From NCBI GenBank assembly GCA_907163375.1, contig CAJQUW010008635.1, forward strand, positions 274,002 to 338,001: a DNA stretch of 64,000 bases, read 5' to 3'. The DNA is from Prostheceraeus crozeri (taxonomy: Eukaryota > Platyhelminthes > Polycladida > Euryleptidae). Of the stretch, positions 48,101 through 62,449 are shown piece after piece. The position numbers and the translations under genes were made by a program. Below the pieces are notes generated by a model that did no database searches, was not told where the DNA came from, and was given only the letters and a program-made list of their open reading frames with translations. Position 1 is the first letter of the stretch. Every line of letters begins with the position of its first letter.

Positions 48101-51100
48101 GGGTATTTTTTTTCTAAGCTTGCTGACTGAAACTAAATGATATGCGATGTATCAAATTAAGTGACACTTTTCCGTCTACCGAGATGCCTAGAGTACGGTG
48201 TGTGTGCGTTATTATACATTAAGTCACCAAGAGAGCACAGATAACTAGAACGAATATAGCGCGCGGTGTCACTCGAGAGCGTTATCGCACACTATAGTTA
48301 AGTTCATAAGTTGAATATTACCAGTCATCATGACATAGTTATTACGCGATAGACATCCCGCACGACGAACCTTGAGAATTCGATCTTGAACACTTCCATA
48401 AATCTCATGCGCAACATGATACAGACTAATAAGGTAATCAAATATTGAAAACAAATGCTAGACAGAGAGCATGCTCTGAAACTAAAGTGATAACTCTGTA
48501 ATCTAGGACTACTATGCTGGTGCGTGTGTACATAGCGGCCCCTCTAGCATATACGTTGACTGATCTCATTACAACGCTGTACCATGTATCGATACGATAC
48601 TCATCTGTCTCCTACAATCTAAGACTGCGCAGAGCATGATTAGTGTAGAACAATTCGCCACAACGTATACTGACACAGAGAATCGTATATCATCAATCTG
48701 ACAGATGATATCACGTCACATGATATTCTACAAGCTGAATAGTATAAAATGCAGGAGTGCCATTACGACAATCATAGTAGACAAGTCATCAAGTCAGCAG
48801 TCGGTAGACTAGTCCAAGCAGTGATTCCGCGGCAGTATGCCGTCTAATCATTGAGTGGATAGCAGTTGACTGCCGATACGTACAGGGGGAGAATGAGTAG
48901 CTGACGCCTATGCCATTAGGCTATTTGAGGCATGGCACTACTCTGATTCATCGCACATGTAGAGACCGCGTCACTGGTGAAAGATTTGCTGAGCTTGCCT
49001 GATCTTTCTAGACAAGATAGCGTTAATCTACGATCTCAAGCACTAGCCGCATCATCAGATCGCGAGGAGACAAGCTATGTTTACACTTGCATTTCCCTAC
49101 GTGTGTGCGACAATATGCATATGAACATAGGTAGTTCAATGCATATATGCATACGAATGCATTTAATAAATCACTCTATAATACGTCATGCACAAGCGCT
49201 CCTATGAGCAAAAAGAGTCGCTAGTTCATCAGATGCGATGAACATTAGAGCTCGAGACGACGCATTACTTAAAATCAAAACTCCCACATCGTATGCAGTT
49301 AAGACAGAGAGTATGGCTTTCACACGTGTCTTTTATTTGGATCGTATTCTCCAGATGGCATCTGACGCAACGAGTGAGTCGAGTCAGATCCGCCTTCTCA
49401 CTTGTCGTGTTTACTGTTCTACGTAATTCCAGATTTCAATTCACCAGGGTATCATGCTGCATGCTTTTCTGACTAGGTTATTTGGTCATTATTTGACAAA
49501 TACACTTGCTATAGTGGGGGCTCGCTTGTCGGCTGTGTCGTGCGACGAGCGCATCATCCATCCTATACTTGCTGCATCCTTATGTCCAGTTTTAGAACGC
49601 TATATCCTATTCCACTCGTTAGACTCTTATGGTACCGTGAGGTCGGTAAGAGCTAATCGATTATACAATGTGCGAATAACTGGATCTGCGTCTACGATTT
49701 TTGACATATTCACTAATTTTGTTCCTGCCTAAAAGTCTGTGACTCATTTGGATAACAGACGGTACGCGCCCGTAGTAGGTCAATCTTGCGTCGCTACGAA
49801 AGCGTCTGTAGTGTTCTCTAACGAGGACTTAGAAATCACCTGCAGTGATTGATTAATTAGTATATGTATCCGTCTCCATGTTCGGCCGTATACACGAATT
49901 GCAGTTCTGACTTCTGCAGCGGTTCCTATGCTTCTTAGCATACACATTTGCATGCGCTAGCATCGTCCAACTTTCGAATGCGACTTCGATACCGTGTTCT
50001 GACGGATATATCATAAGTTATTCACATGCCAATGATCGTATTGAGGCAATCTGAATGCATCACTATCGACACGAGATTATGACAATAAACTTGGGCTGCT
50101 TGTGATTGATATTCCTTCTGTCTGAGACATCTAGTCCGTTTGATCAGATGACTTCTAGGCATAGTCAAATCTTAAGTCCTTACATCTACCTCTACTAGAA
50201 TCGGTACAAGATAGAAATCACACCCGACTCCACAAAAAATATAGACTCCGGGACTCCGACTCCGCATCTCTGATTCAAGATAAACATTGGAGAAAGGAAC
50301 ATGTGAGTGGACCACTGTAAAAGCATTGAGTGCCTGCTGCTTGAATTTGATTTTTTTCATTGCCTACCGGGATTTTGAGAATCAGATAATTAAAGGGCCT
50401 TTTTTGAAATTAGTATACTCAAAAATTGAAATAATAATAATCCATCTTCCATTATTGGTGATTATAGTATTCAAGAAGCTGGTTCTGCTTTGTATAATTT
50501 TTATCAACACTGTAATAAAACACATTCAAATCTTCCCCGATAATCATGGCAATTTTGAAGCACTTCGGCTGCAAGAATCGCCTCAATGTAGCTACTTCTC
50601 TCCTCAGTATAGTCACCAATGGTAGGCACGCAGAACAGTAAAAACATGTACTGTCCGTTTATAATCAGACTAGTGGATGCATCGTGCTGCAAAATATTCG
50701 TGATAAGAGTATATGATCGACTTGTATACCTCTTTTGCCTCTCAGTATCACAATCAATTTACTCACATCACAGATCTAGTGACCAATCATATTACAGTTG
50801 GTCTTCCAACCATTCCTGACTTAACCAAAATATGATGCGGTCGCCAAGACACAACACTGAGTGGTTGAGTACACGCAATTCGATTTGCCTGACTGAACTA
50901 CGTATACCCTAACCGCTTACTTAGTATGACATTTCTCAGTTCATTTAGCTTATCGGTCAGATGTCAACTAGAAATCTTGACCTGCACAAAGTCTGCGTTA
51001 TACAGCATGCTGTATTTATAAACTATCAAACGTTGATAGACTCTATCAAAAGCATTGCAGTCATTCTTTCTAGTGCTATTAGCTCTCTCTTACTAAAGAC

Positions 51101-54100
51101 GTACAGATGGCATCCAACAGGCCATTACAGAGTGTACATTATCTATCAGACATTAGGTCTTCTAAATTCACACTTCGAGCCTGTTTTTACATATTTCTAC
51201 ACACACCACAAGACACAACACAGTTTATTATCCGCTTAGCACACACACACAGAAACAAGGATCTAGATATTTACTCAACTTACACTGAACTGAGTTCTTT
51301 CGTTCTACTATTGACTTCTACTCAGTCACATACGCAGATATGATCCAGTATCTAGCAGATTTCTCATAGAAAAAGCGCATCTCCCTCGCTAGCGATCCCG
51401 CAAATCGCTTAAAGCGTCTGGATATTCACGACATCCTGTTGACTTCTCCATGTTTAGCGTTTCTTCACAGCTGGCTTCAATGTGTCAACCCTATTCATTC
51501 ACGTTTATTAATCATTATACCACAATTCATAGCTACTAGTATAGTAATCCGTAGGCCATAATGAGAGACTTCACATACAATGAAATCATCTGTAAGTAGC
51601 TACGTGCTATCAATAACCTACAGCGATCCGATCTGTCCTATCACTTAGCGAGTCGCGAGCATCATAGCGTGAGATAATGTAAAGACAATATCAAGTCGAC
51701 TTACTTCTTATGTGCTCAGAGAGAGATGTGCTATATCGATCACCATACATTAGATACTTGGATTCTCCAGTTTCTACCATCCGCTCATATCGATACTTTA
51801 TTTTCATCTTCGCCATATTATCTGCCACACGACCTAGACAATAGCTCAGATAAACAAATATTTCTCTTATATCTCATCACACCATACCATATGATATCTA
51901 CAGAAGCTGCTTAAATGTCTCATGCCACAGCACTAGGCGAGATAGCCACCTATCAGAGCAGACTCACAGAGTGTCTCGGACTGCGATATCACACGGCTAG
52001 ATGGTTCTAAGGTTGGTAGATGTCGTCATCGGATCACTCATCTCGTAAAAATTCCCTGGTTATGACATTTGGCGTGCACCGGGCAATCTCCCTACCCTCC
52101 CAATCGTGCGAGAGGGCTTGAGAAAGTGTATCTAGCGTGAAACGGCTCGCAGACAGCTGAACGAATAATTATAATTGTCTCGCGCACTAGTCAAGTTACA
52201 CTTAGCAATCGAAAACCTTCTATTCTCTGAGCATTGAATGTGGTTATGACATATCTTAGCTTTATAGGTGCACTTTAGTTCAACTTCAGAATCCATAAGA
52301 AATAGATTTTTTATCTACATTTTGACTAAAAGGGAAATTTAAGTTCAAAAGTCGCCGGCACATCCGGGAAAACAAAGTTTTAGGGCATGGAAGTATCCAA
52401 TAAAAGCCTTAGAATTTGCACACGTGGAATCATTCATTGCCCATTTATACGGGTTATCAACATCCGTTAGTATAAAAGTAGGTCACAACTCACAAGTCCG
52501 AAAAGGCTAGCCACGAAATTTTTTGGTAGCCACTAATTAGTAGAGTTTGCCAATGAAGTCTGTACACACTTATCGACTTCAACTATATTGCTCAGCCATG
52601 CTCATTTGTTCTACGATCATCTGTCATATGAGCATTCAGATATACAGCATATGTACAAGACTATGACCTAGCAATGCTGTCGACATAAGACAACTCACAA
52701 ATAGATCAGGCCTCTGAGCCATGTCGTAGTCCTGCGCTACGGGCCACGCGATCACGAAAAAGAGCCGCATCTTGTGCTTAGCTCGCTTCTCTCATGAGTT
52801 AACTAGCATTTGTCATCAGGCAACTCTATACTAAGTGACATAGTCATAATGATAACAATCAAATTGTAGCGCATGTATTCCGGTATGAAGCAACAAACAT
52901 CATCGACAGCAGCTGTCCATCTCTACGGCCCGCTAGCCTTATCAAAACATCTTTCTCCCCAAACAACCACATGAATCGATACCACTCCGACACCTTTCCT
53001 CGCATAAAGAACATCCAAATTACATCTCGTTCAAGTCGCGCAACAGTGTATCTATTTAATGAGAATCAAAGTTTATGAACCGGAAGAGTCAGTATGCAAA
53101 GAGAGAAGACATCCGCGCGACAGCTTGAACTACTAGCGCACTGCTAGCCTCATGATACATCTCTATATCTGACACTATTGAAAGTGCTGCACGCTGCATA
53201 GTGGAGTTTAGGATTTCGAATAGCAAAATTTTCACATGCAAAGTACGCATCCATCAAGTCATTACACTCTATCCACTCTCTGTACGAAACGGTTTCTTGA
53301 CACACCTACGAGATAACTACAAAGATTATAGCGTGTACACTACTAGACAAACTTAACTTCCTATTGTAAGCATAAGGCCTATTCTCATTTATAAACGCTA
53401 AACAATGTCACATCGAAACACTAAACTTGCCACGGTCATTACGTAATAATGACCTAGATACTGTTAGATAAGATGCAGCACGAGATCAGCAGTCACTCAT
53501 CGTCTACTCTATCCTCTACATGGTGTCTATCTCCTGTATTAGCTTCACGTGAAGCGCATCGAGATAGATTGCGTATCATATAACATCAAGGTACGACATC
53601 CGTAACTACTCTAGTTGCATGGCAAAACAACAAGACAACACACGAAAAGAACAGCACAAAGATGTGCAGTCGATTCGCAAAAATAAGAACACAACAACAC
53701 ATTAACAACAAGCAAACCAATTACATAAACAGGACAAGACACACAAACATTTTTAAGACGAAGACGCGAAACACAGAATAAACCACACACATCAAAAATT
53801 ACACACTCCTGAGTCAACATAAAACTAAAGCTCTCTAGTGACACTCATAGCATAAGAAGACGTTCTGAATTACATCAACTGTCTTTCCGAGTATTGTGTT
53901 AACTCATTACTCAGTACGTCAGAATATTGAGTCCTCGTAGTGGACTACTCGTGCTATACATTGCAGTCTAGATGACTACAACGTCTGTCTTTTAGACGGA
54001 AATCCTCATGTACAATTTTACTCACTCTCTAGATTTCTCGATTATCAAATCGCCATCAATGCTTTGACATGTGCTATGCTTAGACAGCGTACACATCATG

Positions 54101-57100
54101 CTAGAGCTAACTAGCACGATTCTCTGCCCAACTGTCTACGCTTGAGCTCTGTGTAAAGAGCTGATGAATGTTACCTAAATGAGTACGATAATACACTGCA
54201 CCTAGAGCTATAGCACAGATCACAGCATATATGAAATACCCATCGCCATGCGATGACTGTCATCAGTATGAGACTGCTACACTAACATAGTAGTTCTACA
54301 TACTACTCAACACCTCTAATTACACACAGAGATCATACAGTCTAATGTTGAGACGGTCGCGCTGAATAAGACTGCATAATAGTACTATTTGCATTCTAGC
54401 TACTAAGACATATTATAGCGATCATATTCTGCATGACACTGAGATTACTAAATCTACTTCGCGACCGAATAGATTCCTAACATGTTTAACAAACAAGAAT
54501 GCGCCGGTTTCATGGCTTACATGGCATATGCAACTTCGCGAATGCTTTGATGAGCAATGATTAGAGATATTATTCCATGCACAGAGCGGCTATGAGCATA
54601 AACTTTATACATTGTAGGCGCTCATAAAGCGAACTGATCACTACATAGAAGAGAGATAGCAAATACTTCACGCTTATACTCATCTGCGACATATCGAAAT
54701 AGAAGAAATAGTCTATTGCGCGTATATCCATTCTCGTGTATTAGTATCTAGTGGAGCTATTAGATGATATCTACATCTTTCGATATATGTATGCCGCGCA
54801 GGGAAAGATCCAACTATTAGTGACTGGCTGCGGATATATGCGTAAGGTAAACCAATGCACGACTATTCGGAAATTGTCTTTCTCCAGTGTAGCCTCTTGG
54901 TGGGACAGATAGCTCCACTATGTTTCCAATGTGTCTCCCCTGCATGACGGGAGTGTAAACACGTGTGGCCCTGAAATTATGGTTCGACATCACCGCAATA
55001 CAGATACAATCGACTAATCACCATAGACAAAGTCGCGAAGAAATGACGAAAAGTCTAGGACATGAATGCACAACTTGAGATGAGAAACACATCTTGCCGA
55101 AGATTCAAGTGAGGAGTGAATCGTCTAGAGTGAGAGGACGACAAAGAGCGAGACGAGAGAACATTTGTGCGAGCTGCAGCAGTATCTCTTGTTTTGAGGT
55201 TAGTAGCTTATAGTGTTATCTTAAGGCAATTCCGAGTTTACGACGCGAGCTCGGATTGTTCTAGTTTCGACAAAAGCAACATCTACGCTTGCATCCGCAG
55301 AAGCCACAACCCGAAGTCCTACTGCCATCGACAATTTATCATCAGATGTATCAAGCAAAACAATAAGCACAAGCACGCGACAACATGTGACACATTATCA
55401 AAATACAGCACACATCAGCTCACCTGTGACCAAAGTACTGTAACGATCCTTGTGACAAACGGATTCGCGTGCGTGAACAGATAGCATCAGTATATGTGTT
55501 GCATGACACTATCGCATACCAAGATAATTCGCATGCACATAGTCTAGCATCCATACAACATGCGTACATATTATGTGAACACAGAGCTGTGATTCCCGAA
55601 GTCGCTTTACAGTAACATGGCAGTAATGATCTCCAATGCTACTTCATTAGACACTCGAGCTCGGCGATGACTCAAGACAGCGTCATATAGAGTATGCGTT
55701 CCAGCTATAGCATCAGTTATAGTGAAAGTGGTTCCCCTGTTCAGACTTAGTAATTCTCCATCGATATAGCATTAGTTCAAACAGTATCTGCTACGATAGA
55801 CCAATGACACAGAATGTCCATAGTCCTAACAACTAAAAACTATCTATCATATATACCAGTGTCGAGATTACAATAGTGAACATTTGATATTAATTCGACT
55901 ATCGTTCCAGCGACTTATTCTGAACATTGCGACTTTGAGACAATATGTATTGTCGATCAACAGATATGATCTGCTTACAATGTTTCTCTTACACTTCTCC
56001 AGTAAAAGCGCCTTAGAAGAGTAATATGCCCTTGAAGGAGAAATTTTCCAATATTAGATCTATTCTATCAGCTGTGACATATCTTGCTTCAAGATGTCTC
56101 TTACACACAACAGCCTGCAAACGCGATCTCATACAAATCTAAGCAATACTACTGTGTACATGCTACAGATGAACCAAAATTCGATTTAATACCTACTGTC
56201 AACATCAATGTATGCTTAAGATTTGCACCTTCTTAAAAACCTTAGTGAAACATTGCGTTGACAGAGCACTGCTGACTGCGTCGACGACAACATCAATAGA
56301 CACGATGTACATATTAATCTTCATGGAATAGTACAGAGCACAATATTTCTAGCTATCCACATCATTTATCAATATTAAACGCCATTACTAACGGGAGTGC
56401 CGCCGCTATCTCACTTGATTGCATCTTCGGAGCAATTCACAGTCCAACAATCATCTGATCTGTAATCTCTAGGGAGTAGTCTAAGCAACTTCTCCTCACA
56501 CACATGACTTGAACAAAAGTTTGACGTACGTGACTGATCAAATAGTGTTCTTAGAAAGCGAGCAATCTGTATCGTACTATTATATCGACTTGTCTCAGAT
56601 TTGTTCTCATATGCTCCATCATCTGCGTCACTGCTCACTGTTCAGGAGACAAGTACAGACTCGCGCGGACAAGTCTCTCTTCATGAACAGATATCTCGCG
56701 AATTTTCCTAGTTCCTATTGCATTACCACTACAAACTATGCTTAGCTGTGGCTGACACTGCAGCACTCACTGCATGTGGCAAATGTATATACTGAACCAT
56801 CAGAATTACTATTCTGAATCAATCTTGATGACCTAATCTCGAAAGTTCCACGGTAACAGCTCTGATTACGTTCACTGATTTTCCAAAACAGAATAACATG
56901 TCCACCATCAACTAGCTTAAAAACTCAAAGATATTATTGATCTGACATAGAATCTATGGGCTAGTCTCTGATAACTTTCACTCAGCGTATGCAATGGTCA
57001 ATTCGGGTTTATTGATGATCGATTAGTTGGGCATCAAGAGTTTAACTAAAACTACACTGTCTTGCGACATAAGTACATATGTATACAACAGTACATCATT

Positions 57101-60100
57101 GCGATTCATGAGGAGTCTGGATATGAGTATGGAGTGTCTCAGTCAGTCGTCTAAGGACAAGTCACACGGAAGCGCGATGACTCGCGTAGATCGGAAAAGC
57201 ACGCAATAGAGTTTGAGGTTTACGTGATCGAGGACAGAGGCAACACTTACAAGACGATCTACGCGTCATCCAAGCGACAGTGCGTGCTTTACGTACTGTA
57301 GATCTTTAGTACGTCTGCTAGAAAAAAATGAATAAAATATTATGATATACATCATAAACTATAGACTAACAGATTGTGCAGTCCTGTCCCTGAAGTTCGA
57401 GACGTCGCGAGATGTATCTAGGAAGGTCAGCCTGTAGACACGCGACCTTGCCATAGTAGTGTAACGACAATACAAGAGCAACATCTGCTATTAATCGAAA
57501 TATGCAAGAGTCATAGTCTGAGTTGAGGATACTGTCATACAGACTACACATTCGCACTGGGCCGACAAAGTGAGAATAGAGACGCATCGTCTGATGTTGC
57601 ATCGGGAATCGACATCGAGAGGATGAGAACCGACGTGACGTAGATGCATACGCTGCAAGCTAAACAGCAGTCGTGAGTTATGTAGAAATCGACAGTCAAC
57701 GCGGACAAGACAGCGCTGATGCATCAAGTCGGAATATTTGATTGAGACTGACCTAGACTCAGAGAGGCTTGCTACTCGAGCGATTCGAGCACAATGACAG
57801 TTGACAGATGACGAGACACCGTGTTCATATCGCTTGCCAATGAACGATTTGCTCCATGTTGAAGTCCAAGTACAACGACAACGTGTACACGCGGCACGTA
57901 GACGCGGATGTCATGGTTTGGCCGTATCTCAGCACAACTGGATACAACAATCACGGGGGGGGGAACAAACAAACTATATGAGATATGTTAAACGTTACAA
58001 AAGTACTATCTTTACTTTGAAAAAAAACTGTGAAGGATTGTGGTACAGAGTGGGAGTGATAGGGGACCATGACAGGATCATCCAGATGTATAGCAACAAG
58101 GCAACACTTCGACAGCAAGCATATCAATAAGACTTCGACGAGTACACAGTGCACAGCCGCGGTCAGTTGTTCCAAACAGCTAGTGTACATCAGAGAATCA
58201 ATCTGATGCTTTTCGGATGACTCACGAGCAAAATGCCCAAACGTGTATCGCGCTCAGTGTATTCTACTAACTACGTCATGGCTAAGCAGTGCAGAACTAA
58301 ACACGCAAGCTATGGTGAGGCCCCTCTTCTCTTTCGTCTGTGTTGCGCACAATGCGGGGGTGTAATCTTCTTTTTTTCTTCTCGCGCGGGGCGCGCTCAT
58401 CGTATCTTCTACCACCCAAAACCACTGGCACTGACAGCGGAGGATGCATTCTAACAGGTCAGCAGAGTGAGGAGCACCGGTTCACACGACCACACCGCAC
58501 ACTAAGGATCTCTATGAACATAGAGTTGCGTCGACAGACTGATCGAGCAGTGGAATTCTCTTACACCTGGCATTCATCCAGCGACTAGGTGCCTCCTCCA
58601 ATGCCCTCACGCAATCGATAGACCTAGCTTGGCTGCATCGACGAGTAAATGGCCACCGCCAACGTACATGCTAATCGTACTAGCGTCGATAATTATATAG
58701 CATGACGATTATTAGGAGAATTAGCAACATGTTCCTCTTTTCGTGTAACAAGCTCTTAGCCGATTAGTACTCGCGAGTCACGACTTGTATACACAATATC
58801 ATTACAGAACAAGCACAGACTAAACGAAACGTTACTAGTATCGCAAACATCCTAGTCTTTCATGCACAACACATGCAAACTATTGTATTCTATATACTAT
58901 TCACTAGTCTCTCAGAGTACCTACTACCAGATGCACTAAGCCTACAAATCATAGATAAACATGTACGTCTTCAGTAGATGCTGCCGGACCTAGACATGTA
59001 CTCATCACGGGCTACATGGAGTACCACTCAGTTTTGCACACATAGACTCTTCCTCAGCTGGTCAGCTAAACATATAGAGTTTCAAGTCTTATTGACAGGA
59101 CATGTCTATTAGACAATACTTTCAAAGACTAGACGAACGCATAGAGATCTTGGTGAGTTCTCGTCCCATACTCTCTATGAGTTGCTTCTTGATATTCTTC
59201 GTACGTCGATGGCCTTATCTGTGCTTTTCTCGAGGTTATACTTAATTGCGCGATACGCATTATCATACCTTTGCTGTCGTCTTTTTACTACGATGAGAAT
59301 GAGACTTGTATCCATAATTAGGGTACAGGCGAAGCAACCTATCAAAAGATGCAGAGAACTTTCAACACACTAATGGGACGAGCCATCACTTTCTCAGGTT
59401 CCTCATGCAACATACGAGCTTGCCCTAGTTACACTTTCTTACTGTAGCACATCTACTTTAGCGTGACTCTCAGTGGAAGCCTAGACAAAGTTCACTTACT
59501 TCGTGCCTCGACAGTTCTATCTTTGAATATGCCATTGAAGGCGCCTGTAGGCAAATCATCGTTCTTCTGTACCTAATTGCATCAATTATATTGAGGAATG
59601 CATCAGATTCTGACATAAAGAAACTTAGCGAAGAGTCTCTGGCAAAGAGTTTACAAAGCAATATGCAAACGCCGAACGGTATAACCACACATCGAGAGTT
59701 ATACTTATATATTATTCTCAACATGCTAAACATGCGCGCGCTACTCAATACATACTACTCTGCTCTATGGAAATACAACAAAACTTGACAACATTCACGG
59801 TTTCTTCTTCCTATAGTCAAGTTCTATAATTATCGCACGTATGACAAGCAATCATTATCAAGTTTGTAGGCGAGTTCACACCATAAACTACTAAAACCTT
59901 AGAATTTATCTGAAACGAGGGCTTTTTCAATTTATCTGTATCTCCGTTGCCAGTAAATAATATCTGAAGACCATAGTTTATTCGAAGGAGTTTCAACGTA
60001 GCTTCTGCAACTATGTAACCCTTCACACTGCACTTTCGGGTCATCTCAGTTACTGGTGCTGACGAATTATTGTCAAGAGCCAAAAAGACAGTTGTACTCA

Positions 60101-61850
60101 CTCTCGTACAAATCACTATAGATTCAGAACACTGTTATAGATAGTAAATTGTCGTAAGGTACTGATTTCACGAAGACAAAACCTAAAGCCACAGTCTTAA
60201 CAAAATTCCAATATATATCATCTCGAACTACATCTCAAAGTCGGGCTCTCTAGTCATATTACTGCGGCTTACACTTAGAACGACATCTCGGACAGATTCA
60301 CACAACGAGTCAAACTCTAGTACGCACTGTAGAGCAAGCCCACACACGAATTAAATAAAGTAAACAAATGTGTAATAGTCAGTCAGATTACTGGCATCAA
60401 CTCAATTGTCTAATTTGCATTTGAGCCATCGCAAACCACACTCCGAACAGTATTAAGAGTAGTAAGCGCTACTACTGGTCTGTTTGCATTAATTATCTGA
60501 CACGGGGGTGGGGGGGCGGGCCGAGGTGGCGGGCCTCGACTCCGTGCTCATAGAATTTCCTTCATTATTTGTCTTTGCGATCAGAGGTAGTATTCATACA
60601 GCTTACTATCAAAGAGCTATTGAGAAGTTAGTCCAACAGACAATTGATTGACTAACTTATATTCTCTCATAGAGAACTTTAACTTCAACTTAGACAGATG
60701 GGCAAATAGTTGTTACATCAGGTAAATGACTAACAAAACTTACGAAATCTTATGTCTACAATTATAGATTCCATTATTACAATCTGAATATATCTGCGGT
60801 TCGAGCGTCATCATTCAAGATCAGTGATACTTGCAGGATGGCCATCTACACAGAGCAGGCACCTTATAGTAGTCTAGAGTAGTGCGATGGAGTTGTCTGC
60901 TTACAACGCTGATATACTGCCCGCGGACTACCAGACAGCGGTCCATACTATAGGACAACGCGGTCTAGATCAACAGTCCTAGAGTTGCATAGTGATCCTG
61001 TCCGACGAGACCAGGGCCATCAACGTTCTATAGCGACGATCATCACGAATCTACCTGCATCCGTGAGCTTCGATATGATAGTAGCTGACATGATTGTCAG
61101 ATCAATATGACTGGTCCATACTGTCAGAGTATTGATCAAGTAACTCTAGTCAGTCTGCATTGTTAACACTCTAGAAGCGCGACACCATCAAAAAACAAAT
61201 CATTATGTCTACAACTCATGCATCACACTATCAATCTATGTACTCACACTGCAGCGTATCTATCTTGCGAAGTATTGTAAACTTACGTTAGATCTACATC
61301 TACGAACTAATGTAGCCGATTTGATAGTTTAAGATGGACCGACGTGATATAATATTATAGAACGCTATTGTATTGATTCCTGTCATTGCATACTTCCTAG
61401 AGAAAGACCTAGCGCAGAAATATTTAGACTAGCCGAACATATCAATCGATGTGACACAGTCTTGACACACCTATGCCATGCTGACTAGAACTTTCAGAGT
61501 GATAGAGAGAAACTAGTGCACACATAAGCATGCAATGAGAGAACCCACCAATTGGTTCCCTCTTGAGATTACGAGATACTACTCGATTCTCTATAATCAG
61601 CAACACGATCCATTCGAGCCAGACCACACACTATGCATATGACTACGCGACACGACGGAATTACTGTAAAGTCATTTTGCGTCATCTGCTTATAGTGTCA
61701 TGCATATTGACATCCACTCTAGACAATCCTGCTCATGGCACTCATTCTCGTAACATGTACGCAAGCGCTGCGTATAATGGTCGACGACAGTCAGAAATAA
61801 TAGCATAATGCTATACGACATGTCAGATCGTTGTCCGATATAAGCCACAT
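45115..61850. other. indel-rich inverted copy of about 44.85-36.2 kb (probable sequencing artefact)
   Basis: Anchors, copy matched to original on the opposite strand: 45240 to 44760; 45470 to 44560; 46425 to 44160; 46625 to 43990; 47190 to 43565; 47840 to 43160; 48085 to 42965; 49570 to 41970; 50795 to 41380; 51175 to 41130; 57925 to 38510 (inside the Tc1 transposase); 60400 to 36970; 60745 to 36800; 61055 to 36590; 61395 to 36400; 61545 to 36290. The order is strictly reversed. Differences are mostly insertions, and the copy is about twice the length of the original. ORFs in it are broken translations of the inverted copy or chance frames, and I call none. Confidence 0.9.
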
Positions 61851-62449
61851 ACTATGCCATTTTTAACGGCATCATGATAAACCTTGAAGCTTTCATCATA
61901 TCATTCCAAACTACTAGGCTACAGTACACACTATTATTTCTACCAATCGCACACATCGCACTACAGTGCGTGATCGAACTAAGACTCGTACCTGGCTAAA
62001 TCAGCTAAAATTCTTCTCTGACGCTTAAGCGTATAATCTCATCTCAACAAACATCCTCACGATCTCCAGAGAGGCACCCGTGACAAAACGAGGAGAGTAA
62101 AGTATTAAGTCTGCATTCAAAATTGCTTTTTTACTTGAGTTTCTCATGGCACTGTCCATGATACACTATAGTTGCGTTGGCTAGATCTATGTGTACCAAT
62201 GTCATAATAAGACTACGCATAACATGCGTCAGCACCCAAAGTATTCTGCGCTTGATACCAACTGTCAAACTCTCAACTCGTTCTCTACATAATAGATCAC
62301 GATCTGCATAATCAACAGTGAATACTGCTCATGAGTTTGAGATACTTTGCTAGCCATCATCAAGACATTGTATAGTTATTTGAACGCTTCTAATTGTAGC
62401 ATACATCTCATTATACTGTGTCACTAACACTACACTTATTGTCTGAAGA

